Source: Lachnospiraceae bacterium (GTDB taxonomy: Bacteria; Bacillota; Clostridia; Lachnospirales; Lachnospiraceae). From it: DNA of 43,621 bases. The notes under the pieces are model-generated. The model was not told the DNA's origin and searched no databases. It was given only the letters and a program-made list of their open reading frames with translations. Position 1 is the first letter of the stretch. Each line of letters begins with the position of its first letter. Location of the stretch: NCBI GenBank assembly GCA_016285265.1, contig JAEEQL010000008.1, positions 1 to 43,621 of the forward strand. Reading direction: 5' to 3'. The position numbers were made by a program, and so were the translations under genes. Positions 23,191 through 30,273 of this stretch are shown here, piece after piece.

Positions 23191-25788
23191 TTATTTTACA
23201 ACCTTATAATCTCTTGCCGGAACGTTTATTCCGTCTCCCGCATAATCGGTATATCCGTAGTTGACATATACTCTGGTTCCGTCAGCATATTCGGTTACCG
23301 ATACGTAGTCATTGATATTTTCATGGCCGGTCATCTCCTGATTGAAGGTATGTCCGAGCTCATTGTTATATCTCGTGTAAGTCTCTACCAGCCTGTCGTG
23401 AACAGCTGCATAGCTGCTTCCGTAATACTGGGGATAAAGAGTCTTCTGAAGTGTCTTGGGATCTTCATCCATGATGCTGTAGCAAAGTCCTGCGCCGTAT
23501 TCGGCAGATGCGAGGATCTCATCGGTCTCACTTCCGCAGATATTTACCGGCATTCCGGTGTAATTGACATATCCGTGAAGAGCGAGCTCATAGAAAGGAA
23601 TAAACTCATCGATTATGGTATATTCGCTTCCCTTAAGATCCATATGGGTGATCATATCACTGTAAACAGCCGCATAGGAGTTACCGGAATTGATCATCAC
23701 GAATCCGCCGTTATCCTTGATCTCCTTAAGAACAGCTACCTGATCGATCATCGCTTCCTGTCTGGAGTGGGGATCCTTACGGTAGAAATCGCTGGCAAGA
23801 TCGGTTCCGATATCCTGGAATGAAGCACCTGTTGCTCCGTAAGAATCGCATGTCTTTACAAAGCTTCTCATCATCTTGGGGATGAGCTGCTCGTGGAGCA
23901 GGTAGTGCTCATCAAGATCGTCTCTGTCGCCGTAGGTGATCTGGCTGAAGGGATAGAGCTTGCAGAGCTCTCTGCTTATAAATCTTGCGGAATCCCTGTA
24001 AGTAAAGAATCCGTCGAAGATATTGGAGTTATATGCATACTCAACGATACCGTCAAGATATATCTGATTGCCCTGGGATACAACGGTATTGCAAAGGTTC
24101 TTGAGATCCCTTCCGGATCCGAGTGACATAATGGTATCAACATCCTTGATGTACTGCTGCTCAACGCCGCCGTTACACCAGCCGGTGAGCTTGACCACCA
24201 TATTCTCAATACCGTCCTGATCAAGCTGGGTGATGACTCCCTCAGCCTCCTTATAGGTAGTGAGCGCAAGAGGTCTCGATACGGGCATACCGAAGATCTG
24301 CTTAACCTTGTCTACCGCTCCGAGTACTTCGATGACACAGGGAGCTGCGGTATCGGTATTCTCGGTAAGATATCCATCTGCATTCTTAAGAAGATATGCC
24401 TTATATGCCTTGGCCATATCGATATAGCTTCCGGAGTTAACGAAGGTATATCTCTGGGACATAACCTCATCGGGAAGGCCATCCTGGAAAGCGAAGATAC
24501 GTGAGTTCGAAATGGAACCTACATCAAACTCTTCTCTTTCGATTACGCCGTACTCGGCGTTGACGTTATTGTAACTGTTGGATCTTCCGGAAATATCGGC
24601 TTCGATAGCCGCATATGCGGATCCGCCTTCAACGCTGCAGATGAAGGAATCCTTTCCGTTTGAGATTCCGAATGTGGAGAATACGGTACTGGTGCTGTGG
24701 ACAAGAGCATCTCTCGCATGGCACATATCCCAGCCGTAAACATTTGCATAGTAAACGCTCTGTGCGGTCTTGCCGTTATTGAAATGAATGAGTCCGCCGC
24801 TTCCCTCGGGAACAAGAAGGAAACCTTCGTCATCAAGTCCGCCCGCTCCGAAGAAGGGAAGGACATCAACGGCAAGGATGGGACGATCCTTGGGATATTC
24901 CATAGCGGAATAAGGCATTTCCACGATAAGATCACCACCGTCGAGTCTGTAGGTGATGTCTACATTGTATACGGCATTGCTGCCCTGATCTTCGGTATTC
25001 ATAAGTTCCTTGTCTTCAAGGAACTCTTCATATGTATATCCGGCAGATTCTTCAAAGATGGTCTGAAGCTTAGCCTTAACCGAATCGGTAGCTGTGTCAC
25101 GAAGAATATAGAGAGGCTCATTGGCAAGATCCGGATATGTTGCAAGGAGAGCTTCCTTGTCATCCTTCTTTCCGAGATCGTTGATATCGTATTTCTTGTA
25201 GTACTGCTTGATGATATTGAGATCGCCGGAGCTGAGTTCAGCCATATATCCTTCCATACGCTCAACGGTACATACGGGAGGAATGACATATTCCTTCTGC
25301 ACCTTACCGATCGAATAATGGACGGTTATGGATTCTCCGTCGGTATCCACTTCGTAGGTCTGGTTCTTGATACTGTAATCATAGTTGTTGTATGCAACTT
25401 CGGAACCGATCTCGTTAGCGTAGGTAACGTTAAGAGTGGATCTGATACGTCCCTTCTCCGAGCTCATTGCGATCCCGTCTTCTTCAGCATCCTCGGGAAC
25501 CGAGTACCATACCTTACCTGAAGACTTTACGAGCACATTGAAATAAGTAGTATTCGGATCGAATGTAAGCTTGAGCTCACTGTTCTCGAGTACTATCTCT
25601 TTTCCGTCTCCGGCATATGCATGAACGGGAATGATCTGCTCTTCTACTTCCGCATTCTGGTAAGTAACTACAAAAAAGATAAGTCCAGCTATGATGAGAG
25701 CAAATATTCCGGGAACGATCAGGGCCTTAAGGTTCTTGATGACCCCATTCCTGAATTCTCTCTTTTGTTCTTCACTTCTTTTTCTCAT
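23191..25788 (-). CDS. DUF5696 glycosidase-like membrane-anchored protein
   Basis: The protein has 865 residues. A basic N-terminus and a signal-anchor (about 22-45) place the bulk outside. A beta-rich region (about 60-450) starts with EIVLENSELKLTFDPNTTYFNVLVKSSGK, which resembles the supersandwich that precedes barrels in several glycosidase families, and includes LLVPEGSGGLIHFNNGK. The C-terminal half has a TIM-barrel feel: NMVVKLTGWCNGG, QIYLDGIVEYAY, SYGATGASFQDIGTDL, GGFVMINSGNSYAAVYSDMITHMDLKG and YVNYTGMPVNICGS. This is the DUF5696 pattern. Catalysis is not proven, but Asp/Glu residues at strand ends are compatible. It sits centrally among two permease pairs, so it may trim the imported glycan. 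Confidence 0.85.
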   Translation of the reverse strand: MRKRSEEQKREFRNGVIKNLKALIVPGIFALIIAGLIFFVVTYQNAEVEEQIIPVHAYAGDGKEIVLENSELKLTFDPNTTYFNVLVKSSGKVWYSVPEDAEEDGIAMSSEKGRIRSTLNVTYANEIGSEVAYNNYDYSIKNQTYEVDTDGESITVHYSIGKVQKEYVIPPVCTVERMEGYMAELSSGDLNIIKQYYKKYDINDLGKKDDKEALLATYPDLANEPLYILRDTATDSVKAKLQTIFEESAGYTYEEFLEDKELMNTEDQGSNAVYNVDITYRLDGGDLIVEMPYSAMEYPKDRPILAVDVLPFFGAGGLDDEGFLLVPEGSGGLIHFNNGKTAQSVYYANVYGWDMCHARDALVHSTSTVFSTFGISNGKDSFICSVEGGSAYAAIEADISGRSNSYNNVNAEYGVIEREEFDVGSISNSRIFAFQDGLPDEVMSQRYTFVNSGSYIDMAKAYKAYLLKNADGYLTENTDTAAPCVIEVLGAVDKVKQIFGMPVSRPLALTTYKEAEGVITQLDQDGIENMVVKLTGWCNGGVEQQYIKDVDTIMSLGSGRDLKNLCNTVVSQGNQIYLDGIVEYAYNSNIFDGFFTYRDSARFISRELCKLYPFSQITYGDRDDLDEHYLLHEQLIPKMMRSFVKTCDSYGATGASFQDIGTDLASDFYRKDPHSRQEAMIDQVAVLKEIKDNGGFVMINSGNSYAAVYSDMITHMDLKGSEYTIIDEFIPFYELALHGYVNYTGMPVNICGSETDEILASAEYGAGLCYSIMDEDPKTLQKTLYPQYYGSSYAAVHDRLVETYTRYNNELGHTFNQEMTGHENINDYVSVTEYADGTRVYVNYGYTDYAGDGINVPARDYKVVK

Positions 25789-25836
25789 AAATACTCCGGT
25801 ACAGCTTTTTTCTATCTGATGATATTATTCAGCGCA

Positions 25837-26532
25837 CTATGCCCTGAACAGGAATTCTCTGTAAAGTGAATAAAAATATCCGATGCCCTGGGTGATCATA
25901 CTGAAGAACAGCATAAGTATGAATACCATGACGAGCATTGCAAACAGCGAGAATACAAGGAACAGGATGTTCTTGGCTCCGCCGAACTCATGGATCTGTC
26001 CCATACCTGCAATAAGGAGAAGTCCGCACCATATAATCGAGATTGCCGAGAGCACCGTGTAGAACTGTGCTTCATTAACGGTAAGGCCGTTGGAAAGGAT
26101 CATCAGAGGGACCTGCATGAGCGGGTAAGGAGTAAGTGCATAGCAGGTTCCGATATAAACCTGACCGAGCTTTCCTTTTCCGTCGAACAGTGTCGTGGTT
26201 GCCCAGTTGCCGATAACAAACAGTGCAAGGGGGAACAGGATACTGGCGATATATAACCAGACATTCAGGTCCTCCCAGTAGACCGTCTGGATGACGAAAC
26301 TGGTATATTTCAGATTGAGAAGTCTTACGAGTACGGTAGCGATAAGAATCGTGTTCGCAGCCGCGTAAGTTCCTCTTTTTTCATGGGTGAGATCCCAGAA
26401 TCCGTCGAGGGGATGCGTTAAGCAATAAAGGGAGAACTTAAGTGAATCCCAATATTTCGCATCGAAGGTCTTCCTGAACCAGCCGAGGATTCCGCCCACT
26501 ACACTATTTTTTTTAACTTCTGTATTTGCCAT
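25837..26532 (-). CDS. YIP1-family integral membrane protein
   Basis: This 231-residue protein has five predicted helices: AANTILIATVLVRLL, WLYIASILFPLALFVIGNW, the ALTPYPLMQVPLMIL turn, FYTVLSAISIIWCGLLLIAGM and ILFLVFSLFAMLVMVFILMLFF. The N-terminal part (WFRKTFDAKYWDSLKFSLYCLTHPLDGFWDL) is typical of bacterial YIP1-domain proteins, as is ALTPYP in the third helix. The bacterial role is unknown. The ribosome site is weak (AGAGAG). It lies 24 bases after the NHL gene and 48 bases before DUF5696 and is part of the same unit. A scaffold or assembly role for the surface complex is only a guess. Confidence 0.85.
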   Translation of the reverse strand: MANTEVKKNSVVGGILGWFRKTFDAKYWDSLKFSLYCLTHPLDGFWDLTHEKRGTYAAANTILIATVLVRLLNLKYTSFVIQTVYWEDLNVWLYIASILFPLALFVIGNWATTTLFDGKGKLGQVYIGTCYALTPYPLMQVPLMILSNGLTVNEAQFYTVLSAISIIWCGLLLIAGMGQIHEFGGAKNILFLVFSLFAMLVMVFILMLFFSMITQGIGYFYSLYREFLFRA

Positions 26533-26556
26533 AATATGTTCTCTCTGGTCAAAGCT

Positions 26557-28209
26557 TTATCTGTTGCTGCCCATCTTAGCGAGCTTGCGGGCTTCTTTCT
26601 TAGCTTTTTCTCTTTCCCTGAATTCCTGACGCTGCTTCTTGTGATACTCTCTTATCTCTTCCCTGGTCATATTATCCTCGGGATCAGGGAATCTGAATAC
26701 GTCGGAAGTAGCTATCTCGATCTTCATGTTTCTGTACTTCTCGATTCCGAGAGGAATGAGGAAGACTAGAAGGATGATGGCTACCGTTATAAAGAGATGG
26801 CTCTGAACCCATTCCTTACGGTATTCCTTGAATGCCTTGGAATAATTCTCGTCATCATACTTGAGCTCGAAATAATCCATTGCTTCCTTGTATCTTTCCT
26901 GACGGAGGAGAGAACGTCCGATTCCGATGTAAGCAAGATCGTAGTTGCCGTCGGCATCGAGTACTCTCTGCCAGGATTCTCCGGAAGCTTCATATTCACC
27001 GCGGTCAAACTGATCGATCGCGTTGTAGATATTCTGTCCGAAATCACTGAGAACGAAATAAGTTATGGAACAGTCGGCCTGGTCAAGTACGAGAAGATCG
27101 TATCCGATATGCTCGATACCGATGGGACGTCTGAAATATCCGTCCATATTACCGTTTCCGCCGAATCCGAAGACCATGCGTCCCTGATCGTCATATCCGA
27201 AAAGTCTTCCGCGGTTTCTGTCGAGACATACATAGATATCATTCTCAAATGCGGTTACATCGGAGAAGGATGAAGGTCCCGAGTATCCGCCTGCGGAACC
27301 CCAGTAGATATCTCCGCAGTTGAGCCAGTTGCCGTTATTTACAAGAATGTTGTTTCCGAGAAGGTTAAGCCTTCTGACCGAATCAACCTTAAGATCATCG
27401 AGAGCCTGAGCATCCGATACGGGAACGCTGGCATAAATGAAGCCTTCATAATCCATATAGATGTTGCTGTACTCGGTAGGAACGTCAACCGGCATACGGT
27501 CGATCTGTTCCTGGGTGGCAAACTTCTTCCAGATATAATCCCAAAGATCGTAAGGAGCCTTTGTGGCACCGATGAAGCCTGCGAACGTTCCGTCAGCCTC
27601 ATACTTGAGAAGACCCTTGTTGATACCGTCGGATATGCAGTAAACTCTCTCCGCGGTGTCGACGACCAGCTTATTGGGAAGGAAGATCGTATCTGCCGAA
27701 AGAGCGGAGTCAACGGGAAGGTCGAACTGCATCAGATAATTGAGATTGGGATCAACCTTTACGATTCGGTTGTTGCCCTTATCGGCTATGAAGATATTAC
27801 CGTCCTCGGAGATTGCAATATCGGTAGGTCCGCTCAGATTGGAAGGTCCGGGAGCGAGCTTGATCGATGAGAACTCATGATCGTATACGAGACCCAGATC
27901 GGGATCCGTGGCAAGAACAACGATCTTATTGTTTCCGGTATCACAGATATATACATATCCGTCATGCTGATATATTCCGGAGGGATTGTTCAATCTCTCG
28001 GGAAGTCCGAGCTCGGAAGATGTGAAAACCTTGAATACCTCATATACATCGGGAGTATCCTGTACATCACCCCAATAATCGTAAATGTAAGTATAGCTTC
28101 TGTGCTCAACAGCATCCGAATGCATGGGAACACTGAGTATTCCTATGGCAGCTGCTGCAAGGACCGCACCTATTCTTTTGATCTGAAAATGTAAGGGCTT
28201 CTTCATCAT
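26557..28209 (-). CDS. NHL-repeat beta-propeller / TPR protein with C-terminal membrane anchor
   Basis: This 550-residue protein has a signal peptide (about 1-33), then an extracellular six-blade NHL propeller: SGIYQHDGYVYICDTGNNKI, PTDIAISEDGNIFIADKGNN, PNKLVVDTAERVYCISDG, YSNIYMDYEGFIYASV, SDVTAFENDIYVCLDRNRG and IGIEHIGYDLLVLDQAD. A TPR pair follows (EYEASGESWQRVLDADGNYDLAYIGIGRSLLRQERYKEAMDYF split over two helices each), then a membrane helix (FITVAIILLVFLIPLGI) and a charged cytoplasmic tail rich in Arg, Glu and Lys. It lies between permease pair one and YIP1, two bases after the upstream permease gene, so it is coexpressed. Glycan or partner binding is inferred. Confidence 0.85.
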   Translation of the reverse strand: MMKKPLHFQIKRIGAVLAAAAIGILSVPMHSDAVEHRSYTYIYDYWGDVQDTPDVYEVFKVFTSSELGLPERLNNPSGIYQHDGYVYICDTGNNKIVVLATDPDLGLVYDHEFSSIKLAPGPSNLSGPTDIAISEDGNIFIADKGNNRIVKVDPNLNYLMQFDLPVDSALSADTIFLPNKLVVDTAERVYCISDGINKGLLKYEADGTFAGFIGATKAPYDLWDYIWKKFATQEQIDRMPVDVPTEYSNIYMDYEGFIYASVPVSDAQALDDLKVDSVRRLNLLGNNILVNNGNWLNCGDIYWGSAGGYSGPSSFSDVTAFENDIYVCLDRNRGRLFGYDDQGRMVFGFGGNGNMDGYFRRPIGIEHIGYDLLVLDQADCSITYFVLSDFGQNIYNAIDQFDRGEYEASGESWQRVLDADGNYDLAYIGIGRSLLRQERYKEAMDYFELKYDDENYSKAFKEYRKEWVQSHLFITVAIILLVFLIPLGIEKYRNMKIEIATSDVFRFPDPEDNMTREEIREYHKKQRQEFREREKAKKEARKLAKMGSNR

Positions 28210-28211
28210 TG

Positions 28212-29330
28212 TTAATCCTTAAGTCCGGAGGATGCCATGGTTTCAAGTATCTGGCTCTCGGAGAATATGAATATTGCTATAGGTACTATCATCAGAACGA
28301 CAAGTACGGCTGCCGCTTCACCCGTTCTCGCGATACCGCCGGCCTGGATCTGCTGCATTGCGAAGGGAAGGGTTTTCATTTCCTCGGAATAGATGACTGT
28401 TGAAGCTTTGTTGTTCCAAAGTGCCTGTACCGAGAAAATAATGAGTGTCAGCCATGCGGGCTTGACGTTTGGCATTACTATCTTACTGAAAACAGTCCAC
28501 TCGGTCGCACCGTCTATCTTCGCCGCTTCGATAAGTGAAGTGGGAAGTCCTTCCATGAACTGCTTCATAAGGAAGAGACCCATCGGGAATGCGAATGCGG
28601 GAATGATTATTGCCCAGTAAGTATCGATCATGTGAAGCTTACTCATGATGATGTAGTTGGGAATCTGGGTAACATATCCGGTGAACATCATTGCCACGGT
28701 TACGAGCCTGAAGAATGTCTTTCCGCCGGGGAACTCATACTTTGCAAGAACGAAAGCCGCCATTGATGCAATGATCAGATGTCCCGCGGTTCCGACTCCC
28801 GTAATGAATACGGTGTTGAACATGTATCTGGAGAAGGAAACCCATGACTTTCCGAGTGTTACGAACAGATCGGAAAAGTTATCAAGCGTGGGATTCTGTG
28901 CAAATATCCTGGGAGGGAATTTGAACAGCTCGTCGAGAGGCTTGAGTGCCGACTCAACCGCATAGATGATCGGGAAGAACATAACGATCGCAACTATGAC
29001 AAGGAAGAGATACAGGAAAATATCTCCCGCAATACTTCTGTTGGGCTTGCGGCGCTTGATGAGGGGTTTGTGATAAACCTCCTCCTCTTCTTCCTTCTTC
29101 CTGGACTTTTTGGTCTTCTTTACGGAAGTCTTTTCCTTGGAAGGAGCTTTCTTTTCGGCTTTGGCGGTCTCTTCAACATCATCAACCGCTTCGAGCTTGG
29201 AAAGAGCCTCATCCTCAAGATTGAAAGCGTCAGCCTGAACGGTCTCTACCACTTCGGTATCGACGGTTTCCTGAGCCTCCGTAACAATGTTCTGGTTTTC
29301 TGCTGTGTTGTTATTATTCATATCGGACAT
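28212..29330 (-). CDS. Carbohydrate ABC importer permease, MalG-like (first pair), with charged N-terminal extension
   Basis: This 372-residue permease has six helices from about residue 100. Its EAA loop is canonical (IEAAKIDGATEWTVFSKIVMPNVKP), and the end (FSESQILETMASSGLKD) closely matches the EGLTAGAVKG-like tail of MalG-type subunits. The first 95 or so residues are unusual: an Asn/Thr start, then a Glu/Asp/Val-rich acidic stretch and a Lys-rich block (EKKAPSKEKTSVKKTKKSRKK) followed by EEEEE. This is cytoplasmic and probably disordered. It abuts the partner permease gene (one base) and is coupled to the NHL gene (two bases). Confidence 0.94.
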   Translation of the reverse strand: MSDMNNNNTAENQNIVTEAQETVDTEVVETVQADAFNLEDEALSKLEAVDDVEETAKAEKKAPSKEKTSVKKTKKSRKKEEEEEVYHKPLIKRRKPNRSIAGDIFLYLFLVIVAIVMFFPIIYAVESALKPLDELFKFPPRIFAQNPTLDNFSDLFVTLGKSWVSFSRYMFNTVFITGVGTAGHLIIASMAAFVLAKYEFPGGKTFFRLVTVAMMFTGYVTQIPNYIIMSKLHMIDTYWAIIIPAFAFPMGLFLMKQFMEGLPTSLIEAAKIDGATEWTVFSKIVMPNVKPAWLTLIIFSVQALWNNKASTVIYSEEMKTLPFAMQQIQAGGIARTGEAAAVLVVLMIVPIAIFIFSESQILETMASSGLKD

Positions 29331-29331
29331 A

Positions 29332-30270
29332 TCAGGTACCTACCCTGCTGAGCATTGACTGTATTGCCTTGTTGCAAAGGATCATTATGAGGAACAGGAT
29401 AGTTGCTATCGAACAAGCATAACCCATTTCGAATCTGCTGAAACCGTAGTCCCACAGGTGGGTTACGATGGTTCTTGCAGCATAGTCGGTGGAAGGATAT
29501 CCGCAAAGAGTCATGGTGACCTCACAGACACTGAAGGCCTGGGTTATCGACATGACCGCACCGAACATGAGCATGGGCTTCATATTGGGGAGAGTGATGA
29601 ACCACAGTTCCTGCCATCTGTTCTTAACACCATCCATATATCCGGCTTCATACTGGGACTTATCAATACCCTGAAGACCTGCAACGAATGAAAGGAATCC
29701 TGCTCCAAGGCTCATCCAGAGAATAACAAGCATACATACGGGAAGCATGTATCTGGGATCGATGAACCAGAGGATCGGAGTATCAATGATACCGGCATTC
29801 ATAAGGAATGCATTTACGTATCCGTATGCATCGCCTCTGAAGAATACTGAGAAGATGACGTAGCAGTTACCTGCGATCGAAGGAGCATAGAATACAACGA
29901 CCGCAACGCTTCGTACCCATCTGGGAAGCTCGTTGATCAGCCATGCGAACAGGAAGCTTCCGAGATATCCGAGAGGACCGGTTATGATAGCTATCATGAA
30001 CGTATTCTTGATCGCCATCAGGAAGATGTCATCCTCAAGGAAAAGGGAAACGTAATTCTGTAAGCCTACAAATCTGGGAGCTTCCAGAATATTGTAATAA
30101 GTGAAACCGAATACGATCGAAATAACGACGGGAAGTATGTAGAACATCGTAAATACGATCGCATACGGAGCGAGGAAGAGATAGCAGGGTATGGAAAGTC
30201 TTGCTTTCTTTACTCCCACTCTGAAATTATGCTTTTTTACTTTGACGTAATCTTTAAAAAATTGTGACAT
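29332..30270 (-). CDS. Sugar ABC importer permease, MalF/UgpA-like (first pair)
   Basis: This 312-residue permease has LFLAPYAIVFTMFYILPVVISIVFGFTYYNI as its first helix, then NTFMIAIITGPLGYLGSFLFAWLI, VAVVVFYAPSIAGNCYVIFSVFF and the docking loop YEAGYMDGVKNRWQELWFITLPNMKP. The YAARTIVTHLWDYGFSRFEMGYACSIATILFLIMI end is typical of UgpA/LacF/YtcP-like subunits. GGAG lies before the ATG, embedded in the last codons of the giant binding-protein gene (three-base gap), implying tight coupling with that ligand receptor. Confidence 0.95.
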   Translation of the reverse strand: MSQFFKDYVKVKKHNFRVGVKKARLSIPCYLFLAPYAIVFTMFYILPVVISIVFGFTYYNILEAPRFVGLQNYVSLFLEDDIFLMAIKNTFMIAIITGPLGYLGSFLFAWLINELPRWVRSVAVVVFYAPSIAGNCYVIFSVFFRGDAYGYVNAFLMNAGIIDTPILWFIDPRYMLPVCMLVILWMSLGAGFLSFVAGLQGIDKSQYEAGYMDGVKNRWQELWFITLPNMKPMLMFGAVMSITQAFSVCEVTMTLCGYPSTDYAARTIVTHLWDYGFSRFEMGYACSIATILFLIMILCNKAIQSMLSRVGT

Positions 30271-30273
30271 CTG

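Noticed and set aside
24697-25521. A 274-codon open frame on the plus strand
   Set aside because: It lies wholly antisense to the DUF5696 gene, has no ribosome site and no recognisable motif; the minus-strand frame explains the stretch fully.
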